DNA of 64,000 nucleotides from Lachnospiraceae bacterium. GTDB lineage: Bacteria; Bacillota; Clostridia; Lachnospirales; Lachnospiraceae. The number at the start of each line of letters is the position of its first letter. The first letter of the stretch is position 1. The position numbers were made by a program, and so were the translations under genes. The stretch lies in contig JAFUTQ010000092.1 of assembly GCA_017484135.1 (NCBI GenBank), forward strand, positions 1-64,000, in the 5' to 3' direction. This document shows, piece by piece, positions 26,865 to 36,117 of this stretch. Below the pieces are notes generated by a model that was not told the origin of the DNA, did not search any database, and saw only the letters and a list, made by a program, of their open reading frames with translations.

Positions 26865-27146
26865 TTAACTTACTGCTGCCTGATACTTCTGTAACAGAAC
26901 ACTCGCAAAATCTCCGGAATCCACGTCGTAGCTTCCCGACTGTATTTTTGCCTTGAGGTCAGCAACTTTATCTTCCCTGATATCTGAGGCTTCTGCGACT
27001 GCCTGTTTTGCGATCTGATAATCACGCCCGATCTGTGAAATCTGTACCTGATCCTTTCCGGCATTCACTCCGTATGTCTTCTGGCTTTTCACAGTTCCGT
27101 TCGTCTTATAAACAGATGCGATCTGATTATAGGTCTCTATACGCAT
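26865..27146 (-). CDS. flgM: FlgM: anti-sigma-28 factor
   Basis: A 93-residue FlgM with a disordered N-terminus and the C-terminal sigma-binding region DQVQISQIGRDYQIAKQAVAEASDIREDKVADLKAKIQSGSYDVDSGDFASVLLQKY. It holds sigma-28 inactive until it is exported through the finished hook. First gene of the operon, with a sigma-28 promoter ~60 bases upstream, so it is auto-regulated. Confidence 0.95.
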   Translation of the reverse strand: MRIETYNQIASVYKTNGTVKSQKTYGVNAGKDQVQISQIGRDYQIAKQAVAEASDIREDKVADLKAKIQSGSYDVDSGDFASVLLQKYQAAVS

Positions 27147-27202
27147 AATGGCATCTCCTTTCTTCCATGAATATGACCCCTGAATTAGGTGTCTTAATTT
27201 AT

Positions 27203-27229
27203 TTATCGGCTCTTTTCGGATAAACCTTA
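27203..27229 (-). promoter_or_regulatory. Sigma-28 promoter of the flgM operon
   Basis: Minus strand TAAG (27229-27226), exactly 15 bases, then GCCGATAA (27210-27203). This matches the sigma-28/sigma-D consensus -10 fully. Confidence 0.88.
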
Positions 27230-27251
27230 GAAGATTTTTGAACTTGTTACT

Positions 27252-27418
27252 GATTTGGGGGCAAATTTGGGGTGAAAAGGTTCACATCGTGAAACGATGT
27301 GAACCCTTTGCATAAGAAATGCCGGGGGAATGCTAGCATTTCCCCGACATTTTTATGCAAAGAGTCAATGTCGGCTACGCCGACATGACCTTTTCACCCC
27401 CAAATTTGCCCCCAAATC
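27252..27418. repeat. Cloverleaf-type palindromic element, copy 1
   Basis: Fills most of the 330-base gap between the exchanger gene and the flgM promoter. The outer arms of 30/31 bases (27252-27281 and 27388-27418) are complementary with a single-base bulge. Inside are three hairpins: A, 12 bp with a GAA loop (27279-27305); a long middle stem capped by AATGCTAGCATT (27306-27362); and C, 8 bp (27368-27386). Core and hairpins recur in reverse orientation at 41497-41700 with compensatory changes, while the outer arms are unrelated. Confidence 0.9.
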
Positions 27419-27476
27419 CCCTTTCACTTTTAAAAGATTATAAACTTTTCCCAAATTTCCGAAGATTTATACCGTC

Positions 27477-28436
27477 CTACCGCTGTATGATATAGGCCAT
27501 ATATCCGCCATAAATGAGCAGCATCGCCGCTCCTTCCCAGCGTACCAGCTTCTTTTTTGTGCTGCAGAATGCTAAAACCACCAGACTCATCAAGGTCAGA
27601 AGAACCAGATCGATCCGGTTTTCCCCATTAAATTTTATGGGACTGATGGCTGCGGCGAGTCCCAGAATCAGCAGAATATTAAAAATGTTGGAACCGATGA
27701 CATTTCCCAACGCCATGTCAATCTCATGTTTTTTCGCGGCTACCAGCGAAGTGACGAGCTCCGGCAGCGAGGTTCCCATTGCAACGATCGTGAGTCCGAT
27801 CAGGTTCTGACTGAGACCGAAGGTCGCTGCAATGACAGATGCCGCATCCACCACCAGATCTCCGCCGATTGCAATCGCCGCCGCTCCGCCGACGATAAAA
27901 AGGATACACAGCCAGATGGGTCTTGTTTTTCCCGACTGCTCTGATTCTTCCTCCGCCGACACATTCCCGCCTGCCCGGGCCTTTTTTGCGGAACGAATCA
28001 TCTGCCACAAAAAAATGACAAAGAGCAGGAGGAGAACGATACCATCCAAACGACTTACCGTCATGCCAAGACTTCCAAGCCCCAGCAGCAGGAGTCCTAC
28101 GAAGATTGCAAACGGAAACTGTATTTTCAGAATCTCATCGTCCACCATCAAAGGAACAAACAATGCGCAGGCTCCGCAGACTACGATCAGATTAAAGATG
28201 TTGGAACCCACGACATTACTGACGGCAAGCTCATTATTTCCCACGAGGGAGGCAGTCACGCTGACGGCGCACTCCGGCAGGGAGGTTCCCATCGCAACGA
28301 TCGTCATTCCTATTATAAAGGATGGCACCTTCAGCTTTTTGGCGACATCGGAGCTTCCCTCCACAAAAAAATCTGCTCCCTTAATCAGCAGTACAAATCC
28401 GACAATAAGCGATACATACGTCCATATCCCTGTCAT
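27477..28436 (-). CDS. Calcium/sodium antiporter (CaCA family)
   Basis: A 319-residue inner-membrane exchanger with about ten membrane segments in two inverted halves. Each half carries the ion-binding signature: GMTIVAMGTSLPECAVS (~43-59) and GLTIVAMGTSLPELVTS (~214-230), each followed by GSNIFN. A charged cytoplasmic loop (~147-172) joins the halves. The family exports Ca2+ against Na+ or K+, as in Escherichia coli YrbG. It follows a 42-residue small gene by 27 bases that contain AAGGAGG, so the two are co-transcribed. Confidence 0.9.
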   Translation of the reverse strand: MTGIWTYVSLIVGFVLLIKGADFFVEGSSDVAKKLKVPSFIIGMTIVAMGTSLPECAVSVTASLVGNNELAVSNVVGSNIFNLIVVCGACALFVPLMVDDEILKIQFPFAIFVGLLLLGLGSLGMTVSRLDGIVLLLLFVIFLWQMIRSAKKARAGGNVSAEEESEQSGKTRPIWLCILFIVGGAAAIAIGGDLVVDAASVIAATFGLSQNLIGLTIVAMGTSLPELVTSLVAAKKHEIDMALGNVIGSNIFNILLILGLAAAISPIKFNGENRIDLVLLTLMSLVVLAFCSTKKKLVRWEGAAMLLIYGGYMAYIIQR

Positions 28437-28463
28437 AAGTGCCTCCTTTTTTTGTCTATGCGC

Positions 28464-28592
28464 CTAATTGTTCTCTTTGCGTTTCGCTTCGGCTATTACT
28501 TCATTAATCAATTCTAATGCCTTGTCTTTGTTGTCACTCTCCAGTAATGCTTTGATAGAAAGCAGCAAAGTAAGAAGTTCTAAACGTGTCAT
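28464..28592 (-). CDS. 42-residue small protein upstream of the antiporter
   Basis: A short gene encoding MTRLELLTLLLSIKALLESD, then NKDKALELINEVIAEAKRKENN. GGAGG lies eight bases before the ATG and an extended -10 promoter lies ~60 bases further up. The sequence is one amphipathic leucine-rich helix followed by a charged helix. Function unknown. It is probably a real small protein or leader peptide for the antiporter. Confidence 0.6.
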   Translation of the reverse strand: MTRLELLTLLLSIKALLESDNKDKALELINEVIAEAKRKENN

Positions 28593-28648
28593 ATGATCAC
28601 CCTCCTCGTAATGATATCGGCAGATTTTGTGATATTTTGCTGATCACC

Positions 28649-28678
28649 ATTATAACAAACTAACCGCGACGGTGTAAA
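28649..28678 (-). promoter_or_regulatory. Promoter for small gene and antiporter
   Basis: Minus strand TTTACA (28678-28673), 18-base spacer, TATAAT (28654-28649), with TG one base before the -10 (extended -10). Confidence 0.7.
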
Positions 28679-28705
28679 GTCTATTCAATTTCATAATAAA
28701 AGTCA

Positions 28706-28735
28706 TTGTAAAAATTGTCTGCTTGGGGCTATAAT
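28706..28735 (+). promoter_or_regulatory. Promoter for Na/Pi transporter-tyrS
   Basis: TTGTAA (28706-28711), 18-base spacer, TATAAT (28730-28735), about 41 bases before the transporter ATG. It diverges from the antiporter promoter 28 bases away. Confidence 0.65.
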
Positions 28736-28776
28736 AGGACTTGTTCCGACAACTTACCGGCTGAAAGGAATATGAT

Positions 28777-30570
28777 ATGAGTAAAATTTCTATGGTATTA
28801 ACATTGTTGAGCGGCGTTGCCTTTTTTCTGTTCGGTATGTCACTGATGGGAGACGGTCTGAAAAAGGCGGCCGGAAACAAGCTGGAGCTGATTCTCTACC
28901 GGTTGACAAGCAATCCCCTGAAGGGTGTTCTTCTGGGTACGGTCGTAACCGCTGTGATCCAGTCCTCCTCTGCCACTACCGTAATGGTTGTGGGCTTTGT
29001 AAATTCCGGTATGATGAAGGTCGCACAGTCCATCGGAATCATCATGGGTGCCAATATCGGGACAAGCATAACCGGCTGGGTGCTGTGCCTTTCCTATATT
29101 GACGGTTCCGGCAGTGTGGCAAATCTGCTTTCCACCGCAACGATTTCGGCTATTGTCGCGATCATCGGTATCGGATTCAAATTTTTTTCGAAAAAACATT
29201 CCCATAATAATGTGGGCGACATCATGTTAGGATTTGCAATTTTAATGGTGGGTATGCAGACCATGAGCAGCTCTGTATCGTCACTGAAGGATAATGTTTA
29301 TTTTCAGAACGTCTTTACCATGTTTTCCAATCCGTTCATGGGAATTCTCGTGGGTATTTTGTTTACGGCGATCCTGCAGAGTGCCTCGGCCTCTGTCGGT
29401 ATTCTCCAGGCTCTGTCCATGACCGGTGCGATCACCTTTGCAACAGCATTTCCGATCACGCTTGGAATCGGTGTGGGCGCAGCCTGTCCGGTGCTCCTAT
29501 CCTCTATGGGCACCAACAAAAACGGAAAACGGACGGCCCTCATCTATCTGCTGAATGACTCGCTGGGAATGGTCATTTGGGGCGGGATTTTTTATCTGGC
29601 CCATGCCATTGTACATTTTGATTTTATTACCACCACCATGACGCCGGTGCGGATCGCCCTGTTAAATACCGTATACCGCACCCTTACGGTTCTGGTGCTG
29701 GCACCGTTTATCCGTCAGATTGAAAAGCTGGTGTTCCGTCTGATCAAGGACTCTCCGGAGGACATGGAGGAACAGGCGGATTTCGACCTACTGGAGGAGC
29801 GTTTTATCGCTTATCCGGCACTGGCTCTGGAGCAGAGCCACCTTGCAATGAACGGAATGGCAAAAAAATCCCGAAAAAATATTTTCCGGGCGCTGAGCCT
29901 GTTTGTCAGCTTTTCTCCCGAAAAATATCAAAAGGTGCAGGAAAAGGAAGCTTTGATTGACAAATATGAGGATAAGCTGGGAACCTATCTGATGCAGCTG
30001 ACCGTACGGGAAATGACGGAGCAGCAGTCCAAACAGGCCTCTAAGCTTTTGCATACGATCAGTGATTTTGAGCGCCTGAGTGACCATGCGGTAAATTTAT
30101 CCTATGCCGCGCAGGAGCTTTATGAGAAAAAGCTTTCCTTTTCCGATGAGGCGAAGTATGAGCTTGATGTGCTGACCTCTGCTGTCAAGGAGGTAGTGGA
30201 CCTTACCGTCAATGCCTTTGTCAATGATAATCTCTCCCTTGCAACGCAGGTGGAACCGCTGCGGGAGTGTATTACGGCGCTGTGCAATGAACTGAAGCTT
30301 CGCCATGTCTCGCGCCTGAGCCATGGAAAATGCAAGCTGGAGCAGGGATTTGCTTTTAATGATGTGCTGACCAATCTGGATCGCATCGCCGCACACTGCT
30401 CGAATATTGCCGTGGCACTGATCGAGCTGGAGGCAGCGGACTTCGATACACATGAATACTTAAAGAGTATCCGGGAACTGAAAAATGCAGCCTATACGGC
30501 CTCTCTGGAGGCATATGAACAGAAGTATGATATTAACGGATTCAAAAAGGGAAAGAAAAAAGCAAAATAG
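28777..30570 (+). CDS. Na/Pi cotransporter family protein with PhoU-like C-terminus
   Basis: A 597-residue protein. Residues ~1-320 form the NptA/PNaS membrane domain with the two signature repeats QSSSATTV (62-69) and QSASASV (~196). The C-terminal ~250 residues are soluble and helical with PhoU-like segments (MTEQQSKQASKLLHTISDFERLSDHAVNLSYAAQELYEKK). The family imports phosphate with Na+, and the PhoU-like part probably regulates it. AAAGGA precedes the ATG. tyrS follows after 12 bases. Confidence 0.88.
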   Translation: MSKISMVLTLLSGVAFFLFGMSLMGDGLKKAAGNKLELILYRLTSNPLKGVLLGTVVTAVIQSSSATTVMVVGFVNSGMMKVAQSIGIIMGANIGTSITGWVLCLSYIDGSGSVANLLSTATISAIVAIIGIGFKFFSKKHSHNNVGDIMLGFAILMVGMQTMSSSVSSLKDNVYFQNVFTMFSNPFMGILVGILFTAILQSASASVGILQALSMTGAITFATAFPITLGIGVGAACPVLLSSMGTNKNGKRTALIYLLNDSLGMVIWGGIFYLAHAIVHFDFITTTMTPVRIALLNTVYRTLTVLVLAPFIRQIEKLVFRLIKDSPEDMEEQADFDLLEERFIAYPALALEQSHLAMNGMAKKSRKNIFRALSLFVSFSPEKYQKVQEKEALIDKYEDKLGTYLMQLTVREMTEQQSKQASKLLHTISDFERLSDHAVNLSYAAQELYEKKLSFSDEAKYELDVLTSAVKEVVDLTVNAFVNDNLSLATQVEPLRECITALCNELKLRHVSRLSHGKCKLEQGFAFNDVLTNLDRIAAHCSNIAVALIELEAADFDTHEYLKSIRELKNAAYTASLEAYEQKYDINGFKKGKKKAK

Positions 30571-30582
30571 GAGGAAATAATT

Positions 30583-31806
30583 ATGACATTATATGATGAA
30601 TTAGTTGCCCGGGGATTGATTGCCCAGGTAACGGATGAGGATGAGATTAAAGATTTGATTAATGAGGGGAAGGCTGTGTTTTATATTGGCTTTGATCCCA
30701 CTGCAGACAGCCTGCATGTGGGGCATTTCATGGCGCTTTGCCTGATGAAACGTCTCCAGATGGCAGGGAATAAGCCAATCGCTCTGATCGGCGGCGGAAC
30801 CGGCATGATCGGAGATCCGTCCGGGCGCTCCGACATGCGCCAGATGATGACGAGAGAAACCATCCAGCACAACTGTGACTGTTTTAAGAAACAGATGAGC
30901 CGCTTTATTGATTTTTCGGAGGACAAGGCGTTGATGGTAAACAATGCGGATTGGCTTCTGGATCTAAACTATGTGGAGCTGCTGCGGGAGGTCGGCCCGC
31001 ACTTCTCCGTAAACCGTATGCTTACGGCTGAATGCTACAAGCAGCGTATGGAAAAGGGTTTAAGCTTTTTGGAATTTAATTATATGATCATGCAGAGCTA
31101 TGATTTCTATGTGCTGTTTCAAAAGTACGGCTGTAATATGCAGTTCGGCGGCGATGACCAGTGGAGCAACATGCTGGGCGGCACGGAGCTGATTCGCCGG
31201 AAGCTGGGAAAGGATGCCTATGCCATGACGATCAATCTCCTTTTGAACTCGGAGGGAAAAAAGATGGGCAAAACCCAGTCCGGTGCAGTCTGGCTGGATC
31301 CTGACAAGACCTCTCCCTTTGATTTTTATCAGTATTGGAGAAACGTTTCCGACAACGATGTCTTAAAATGCCTGCGCATGCTGACCTTCCTGCCGCTGGA
31401 GCAAATCAATGAGATGGATCACTGGGAGGGCAGCCAGCTGAATGAGGCGAAGGAGATTTTGGCCTATGAGCTGACAGCTCTGGTTCACGGCGAAGAAGAG
31501 GCAAAAAAGGCGCAGGAGGGTGCCCGGGCATTGTTCTCCGGCGGCAACGCTGCCAATATGCCGACTGCCGGAATTACCGAGGCAGATTTACGGGATGGAG
31601 TGATTGATATCATGGGACTTTTGGTTGCATCCAAGCTGTGCCCGACCCGTTCCGAGGCGCGGCGTGCGGTAGAACAGGGCGGCGTCACCGTAAACGGTGA
31701 AAAAGTGACCGATATCAAAAAAGTCTACACCCCGGAGGAACTCAACGCGGAAGAATTTATTCTGAAACGCGGAAAGAAAAAGTTTTGTAAGATTATCGCC
31801 GAATAA
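30583..31806 (+). CDS. tyrS: Tyrosyl-tRNA synthetase
   Basis: Charges tRNA-Tyr. The 407-residue class I synthetase has a HIGH-type motif (HVGH, 45-48), tyrosine-pocket residues ([17 protein letters not shown], ~187) and a KMSKS-type loop KMGKT (227-231). The C-terminal S4-like RNA-binding domain reads [30 protein letters not shown] precedes the ATG. It is co-transcribed with the phosphate transporter and ends in a strong terminator; no T-box leader is seen in the 12-base gap. Confidence 0.95.
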   Translation: MTLYDELVARGLIAQVTDEDEIKDLINEGKAVFYIGFDPTADSLHVGHFMALCLMKRLQMAGNKPIALIGGGTGMIGDPSGRSDMRQMMTRETIQHNCDCFKKQMSRFIDFSEDKALMVNNADWLLDLNYVELLREVGPHFSVNRMLTAECYKQRMEKGLSFLEFNYMIMQSYDFYVLFQKYGCNMQFGGDDQWSNMLGGTELIRRKLGKDAYAMTINLLLNSEGKKMGKTQSGAVWLDPDKTSPFDFYQYWRNVSDNDVLKCLRMLTFLPLEQINEMDHWEGSQLNEAKEILAYELTALVHGEEEAKKAQEGARALFSGGNAANMPTAGITEADLRDGVIDIMGLLVASKLCPTRSEARRAVEQGGVTVNGEKVTDIKKVYTPEELNAEEFILKRGKKKFCKIIAE

Positions 31807-31810
31807 AAGA

Positions 31811-31853
31811 AACAGCATCCAAGCTTTGAATCAAGGTTTGGATGCTGTTTTTT
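31811..31853 (+). terminator. tyrS terminator
   Basis: Stem AACAGCATCCAA / TTTGGATGCTGTT (31811-31823 with 31837-31849), followed by a T tract to 31853. Confidence 0.85.
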
Positions 31854-31868
31854 CATTTTTTCTGATAC

Positions 31869-31939
31869 AGGTGACTGCCGGATTTGAACCGGCGATCAGG
31901 GAGTTGCAGTCCCACGCCTTACCACTTGGCTAAGTCACC
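31869..31939 (-). tRNA. tRNA-Cys (GCA)
   Basis: Minus-strand cloverleaf with acceptor stem GGTGACT / AGTCACC, discriminator U (usual for tRNA-Cys) and a short D-arm. The anticodon stem-loop GGGA-CTGCAAC-TCCC has anticodon GCA, and the T-arm is CCGGTTCGAATCCGG. No CCA is encoded. It lies between the tyrS terminator and dusB. Confidence 0.95.
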
Positions 31940-31976
31940 TTGTGCCAAAATATTGTATCAAAGCAGACCGAATCCG

Positions 31977-32981
31977 TCAACTGTTTTTTCCGTTTGACAG
32001 TTCAAACTTCTTCAGCAGTTCCTCCAGCTCCTCATAGGTCTCGACCTGATTCATCTGTCCCCGCAGTCTGGAGGCATGCTGATACCCACTGGTATACCAG
32101 GCCGCATGCTTGCGCATCTCGCGCATTCCCAGATGTTCTCCCTTAAAATCAATCTGCATCCGTGCATGGCGCAGAATCATATCCACTAGTTCCGACCACT
32201 TTGGCCGCTCCAATAACTCCCCGGTATTCAGGTAGTGCAATGTTTGGGAGAAAATCCACGGATTCCCCTGGGCGCCTCTGGCAATCATCATTGCGTCGCA
32301 GCCGGTCTCCTCCCGCATGGCACAGACATCCTGCGGAGTAAAGAGATCTCCGTTTCCGATTACCGGAATGTGCACGGCTTCCTTTACCTGACGTATGATG
32401 TCCCAATCCGCCTTTCCGGCGTAAAACTGCTCTCTCGTCCTGCCATGAACCGCAACGGCTGCCGCCCCGGATTCCTCTGCAATATGTGCGAGCTCTACCG
32501 CATTGATATGCTCCCCATCAAAGCCCTTCCGGAACTTTACGGTCACGGGCTTCTGAATCGCATTCGCCGTTTTTTCGATGATTTTTCCTGCCAGCTTCGG
32601 ATTTTTCATCAGTGCCGAACCGTCTCCGTTATTGACCACCTTGGGAACCGGACATCCCATATTGATATCCAGTATGTCAAAGGGTCTGTCCTCGATTCGC
32701 TTTGCCATCTCACTCATGATATCGGGATCGGAACCGAACAGCTGCAGCGATACGGGATGCTCTCGTTCATCGACGGTTAAGAGCTGCTCTGTATTTTTGT
32801 TATGGTACAAAATCCCTTTTGCGCTTACCATCTCCATACAGATCAGTCCGGCTCCCTGCTCCTTGCACAAAATCCGGAAGGGAAGGTCTGTAACTCCTGC
32901 CATCGGCGCAAGGATCAAGTTGTTTGCCAGTATAACGTTTCCTATTTTTAGCTGCTGTGGTTCATCTGTTCTGTTTTTCAT
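31977..32981 (-). CDS. dusB: tRNA-dihydrouridine synthase (DusB type)
   Basis: Flavin-dependent reduction of uridine to dihydrouridine in tRNA D-loops. The 334-residue protein has [14 protein letters not shown] (23-36), the catalytic Cys in [12 protein letters not shown] (C110), [10 protein letters not shown] and [12 protein letters not shown]. It starts 20 bases inside coaX, so the two are likely co-translated. The 3' neighbour is tRNA-Cys on the same strand, fitting a shared transcript. Confidence 0.92.
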   Translation of the reverse strand: MKNRTDEPQQLKIGNVILANNLILAPMAGVTDLPFRILCKEQGAGLICMEMVSAKGILYHNKNTEQLLTVDEREHPVSLQLFGSDPDIMSEMAKRIEDRPFDILDINMGCPVPKVVNNGDGSALMKNPKLAGKIIEKTANAIQKPVTVKFRKGFDGEHINAVELAHIAEESGAAAVAVHGRTREQFYAGKADWDIIRQVKEAVHIPVIGNGDLFTPQDVCAMREETGCDAMMIARGAQGNPWIFSQTLHYLNTGELLERPKWSELVDMILRHARMQIDFKGEHLGMREMRKHAAWYTSGYQHASRLRGQMNQVETYEELEELLKKFELSNGKNS

Positions 32982-33732
32982 AAATCAGACGCATGCCTTC
33001 CAAGGTAAGATTTGGATTATAATAGTCGATACATTCTGTCTCGCCCGCAATGATCTTCCCCAGACCGCCTGTCGCAACGACCTTGACATTTTTCAGCTTA
33101 GACTCCTGGATCATATGTTTTATGATATACTCTGTCTGTCCGATCTGTCCGTAGATCAGACCCGCCTGCATACTGCTGATGGTCTCCCGGGCAAGGATGT
33201 GATCCGGCTTTTTGATTTCTATTTCCGGAAGCTTTGCAGCATCCTGCCACAATGCCTGTGCCGAGATGCGGATACCCGGCGCAGTTACTCCCGCAAAAAA
33301 ATCGCCCTTTTCATCCACAAAATCGTAGGTGGTGGCCGTTCCGTAATCCACCACGATAACCGGTCCGCCGTATTGCTCATAGGCACCGACCGCGTCCACG
33401 ATACGATCTGCTCCGATCTGCGGCGGATTCTCGGATGTAATGCGAATGCCCGTCCGGATGCCCGGTTCCACGATCATCGGTCGGATATTAAAATATTTGA
33501 TCAATCCGCTTCGCAGGGAATGCATGATATTCGGCACGACCGACGACACAATGGCATCCTGTATATCACTGATCTGTATCTGATTATACTCCAGCATATC
33601 AGATATGGTAATCCCAAATTCGTCGGATGTACGCTGCAGCTTTGTGGTCATACGAAACGTGCTTACTAATTCCTTTTCCTGAAATACTCCTATGGTAATG
33701 TTGGTATTCCCGACATCGATCGCTAATAACAT
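32962..33732 (-). CDS. coaX: Type III pantothenate kinase
   Basis: First step of CoA synthesis from pantothenate. The 256-residue CoaX (ASKHA fold) has [12 protein letters not shown] (6-17, phosphate loop), [29 protein letters not shown] and [22 protein letters not shown] precedes the ATG. It is encoded with birA and dusB, a common Clostridia arrangement. Confidence 0.95.
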   Translation of the reverse strand: MLLAIDVGNTNITIGVFQEKELVSTFRMTTKLQRTSDEFGITISDMLEYNQIQISDIQDAIVSSVVPNIMHSLRSGLIKYFNIRPMIVEPGIRTGIRITSENPPQIGADRIVDAVGAYEQYGGPVIVVDYGTATTYDFVDEKGDFFAGVTAPGIRISAQALWQDAAKLPEIEIKKPDHILARETISSMQAGLIYGQIGQTEYIIKHMIQESKLKNVKVVATGGLGKIIAGETECIDYYNPNLTLEGMRLIYEKQNR

Positions 33733-33750
33733 GGTTCCTCCTGAATCTGT

Positions 33751-34068
33751 TCATTCAAAGAAAACCTTATAATAGGTTTCCAAAGCCTCCAGCAGTTCTT
33801 CCTTTTCCCTCTGCAGCTGCTTGATTTTCAGAACGCTCCCGATCTCATCATACAGCAGATCTCCCTCTTCACAATCCGTCTGAAAATAAAGCTTTCCCTC
33901 TTCGTCATAAATCAGCTGCAACACACCGCCGATATCCGCAGTGTACAGGACGCACATGATTTTGAGCTCCTCCTTCACACGCTCCGGAAGGCTGTCAAAA
34001 TCCTCGTTTAAATAAAATTTCTGAGTATAAGCGCTGGCTCCGCACAATACTACTCTCTCCTCAGACAT
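33751..34068 (-). CDS. Conserved small protein, DUF6145-like
   Basis: A 105-residue acidic soluble protein (MSEERVVLCGASAYTQKFYLNEDFDSLPERVKEELKIMCVLYTADIGGVLQL...GDLLYDEIGSVLKIKQLQREKEELLEALETYYKVFFE). I recognise it as the DUF6145 type found beside birA/coaX in Lachnospiraceae; the name is from memory and the function is unknown. Its start overlaps the birA stop by eight bases. Confidence 0.75.
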   Translation of the reverse strand: MSEERVVLCGASAYTQKFYLNEDFDSLPERVKEELKIMCVLYTADIGGVLQLIYDEEGKLYFQTDCEEGDLLYDEIGSVLKIKQLQREKEELLEALETYYKVFFE

Positions 34069-35038
34069 ATCCGTAAACTCCTCTCACCGACACTTCCCCC
34101 GATGCGACTTTGCGCTGTCCCTCTGCCGTCTCTACCAGAAGCTCTCCGCGCTCGGTGATTCCTTCTGCCACGCCCTCGAAGGTTCCTTTGGGATCCAGCA
34201 CGCAAACCCTTTTTCCCCGGTTGACCAGATACTGGTCGTACTCTTTCAGAACACTGCTCAGATCCTGCGTCTCCAGAAAGCCTTCATAGCAGGCTTCAAA
34301 TTCCTCCCAGATTGCTTCAATCAGCTCTGCACGCTGAACATGCCGCCCGCTCTCCAGATAGATGGATGTGGCTGTCTGGACAATCTCATCCGGAAATTCT
34401 GTATTGTGCACATTGATGCCGATTCCGATGATGATGTGGTTTACGTAATCCATCTGGGCATTCATTTCCGTCAAAATTCCGCAGACTTTTTTCCCGTTTA
34501 TGACAATGTCATTCGGCCATTTGATCTGAACCGTCAATCCGGTATTTTTCTCAATCCCTCTGGCAACCGCCAAAGCCGCCAATAATGTCAGCATAGAGGC
34601 ATTGGCAGGCTCGATGTCCGGCCGCAGCAGCAGCGTCATAAAAATTCCGGTCTGCGACGGAGAGCTCCAGCTGCGTCCCCGCCTGCCCCGACCGCTGTTC
34701 TGATGATCCGCAACAACCAGGGTTCCATGCAAAGCGCCCTCCTCAGCCAGCTGGCTCGCTCTGCTGTTGGTAGAATCGATCTCATCAAAATAACAGATGC
34801 GCTCTCCGACCCATTTTGTTTTCCGCAGGCTCTGCAGCTCGCTCTCGCTCATCACATCCGGTGCTTCGGTAAGACGATAGCCTCTGTTTTGTACCGCTTT
34901 AATTTCATAGCCCTCCCTATTTAACTGATGGATTACCTTCCAGACTGCTGTGCGAGATACCCCGAGCCTTTCGCTCATCTCCTGCCCGGACACATATCCT
35001 TTTTTCTCGCGCAGCATGGCTAATATTTCTGCTTTCAT
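34061..35038 (-). CDS. birA: BirA: biotin-protein ligase and biotin repressor
   Basis: A 325-residue bifunctional BirA. The N-terminal winged helix (LREKKGYVSGQEMSERLGVSRTAVWKVIHQLNREGYEI, 9-46) binds DNA. The ligase domain has the adenylate loop GRGRRGRSW (116-124), VQIKWPNDIVINGKKVCGILTEM and IIGIGINVHN. It ends with a small SH3-like domain. The ATG directly follows the ornithine carbamoyltransferase stop codon. Confidence 0.94.
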   Translation of the reverse strand: MKAEILAMLREKKGYVSGQEMSERLGVSRTAVWKVIHQLNREGYEIKAVQNRGYRLTEAPDVMSESELQSLRKTKWVGERICYFDEIDSTNSRASQLAEEGALHGTLVVADHQNSGRGRRGRSWSSPSQTGIFMTLLLRPDIEPANASMLTLLAALAVARGIEKNTGLTVQIKWPNDIVINGKKVCGILTEMNAQMDYVNHIIIGIGINVHNTEFPDEIVQTATSIYLESGRHVQRAELIEAIWEEFEACYEGFLETQDLSSVLKEYDQYLVNRGKRVCVLDPKGTFEGVAEGITERGELLVETAEGQRKVASGEVSVRGVYGYV

Positions 35039-36028
35039 CTATTCTCCCAGGGTTGCAAGCATGACTGCCTTAATGGTATGCATGCGGTTTTCCGCCTCAT
35101 CAAAAACAACAGACTGCGCTCCTTCAAACACCTCGTCGGTTACCTCCAGTTCAGAGTATCCAAATTTTTCATGTATCTGTTGTCCGATCTTCGTTCCCAA
35201 ATCATGAAATGCCGGCAGGCAGTGCATGAAAATTGCATTTTCCTTCGCATTCTGCATCAGCTCCCGGTTGACCTGATACGGCATAAGTTCGCGGATCCGT
35301 TCTTCCCATACTTCCTCGGCCTCACCCATGGATACCCACACGTCTGTATAAATCACATCCGCGTCCTTTGTTCCTTCTGCGGCATCCTCCGTCAGCGTAA
35401 TGACGGCTCCTGTCTCCTTTGCCACGCCTTCACAATATTCCACAAGCTTTGCGTCGGGGAAGTATTTTTTTGAGGTACAGGCAGTGTAATGCATACCCAG
35501 CTTTGCACAGGTAACCATGAGGGAGTTTCCCATATTATAGCGGGCATCTCCCATGTAGGTCAGCTTCTTTCCCTTCAAGCTACCCAAATGCTCCCGAATG
35601 GTCAGCATATCGGCCAGCATCTGTGTGGGATGCGACTCATTGGTAAGTCCGTTCCACACCGGAACTCCTGCGTATTCTGCCAGTTCCTCCACGATCTGCT
35701 GTTCAAAGCCCCGGTATTCGATCCCGTCAAACATCCGTCCAAGCACCCGCGCCGTATCCGGTATGCTCTCCTTTTTCCCGATCTGGGAGCCGGAGGGATC
35801 AAGATATGTAACATGCATCCCCAGATCATGCGCCGCCACCTCAAAGGAGCAGCGTGTCCTGGTGCTGGTTTTTTCAAATATCAACGCAATATTTTTCCCC
35901 TTCAGGGTATCATGCGGAATATTTTTTTTCTTTTTCTCTTTCAGATCGGCTGCAAGATCAATCAGATACAGAATTTCCTCCGGGGTAAAATCCATCATCT
36001 TCAAAAAATTTCGTCCGGTAAGCTTCAT
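35039..36028 (-). CDS. argF: Ornithine carbamoyltransferase
   Basis: Forms citrulline from ornithine and carbamoyl phosphate, or the reverse in the arginine deiminase route. The 329-residue protein has the carbamoyl-phosphate site STRTRCSFE (55-63), HPTQMLAD and the ornithine/catalytic HCLPAFHD (269-276). Several segments ([21 protein letters not shown]) resemble both ArgF and catabolic ArcB. No other arginine genes lie nearby to decide, so argF is provisional. AAAGGAGG precedes the ATG. Confidence 0.88.
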   Translation of the reverse strand: MKLTGRNFLKMMDFTPEEILYLIDLAADLKEKKKKNIPHDTLKGKNIALIFEKTSTRTRCSFEVAAHDLGMHVTYLDPSGSQIGKKESIPDTARVLGRMFDGIEYRGFEQQIVEELAEYAGVPVWNGLTNESHPTQMLADMLTIREHLGSLKGKKLTYMGDARYNMGNSLMVTCAKLGMHYTACTSKKYFPDAKLVEYCEGVAKETGAVITLTEDAAEGTKDADVIYTDVWVSMGEAEEVWEERIRELMPYQVNRELMQNAKENAIFMHCLPAFHDLGTKIGQQIHEKFGYSELEVTDEVFEGAQSVVFDEAENRMHTIKAVMLATLGE

Positions 36029-36045
36029 TTATGTCCTCCTTTAAC

Positions 36046-36089
36046 AAATCAGGAGCCTGCCCCTTTGCATTGACAGCCTCCTGATTTTT
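36046..36089. terminator. Weak bidirectional terminator or attenuator before argF
   Basis: Inverted repeat AAATCAGGAG / CTCCTGATTT (36046-36055 with 36078-36087) with a ~22-base loop. A short T tract follows on the plus strand only. It lies between the SPFH gene and argF, ~20 bases before the argF ATG. Confidence 0.45.
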
Positions 36090-36117
36090 GTGAATGCATT
36101 TTGTAATCCATTCCTGT

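Noticed and set aside
30571..30582. T-box riboswitch before tyrS
   Set aside because: The gap to the upstream gene is only 12 bases, with no room for a T-box leader; nothing T-box-like was seen in the upstream gene end.
32578..33669. A 363-residue plus-strand frame opposite dusB and coaX
   Set aside because: It spans the ends of two well-supported genes on the other strand and lacks motifs or a ribosome site.
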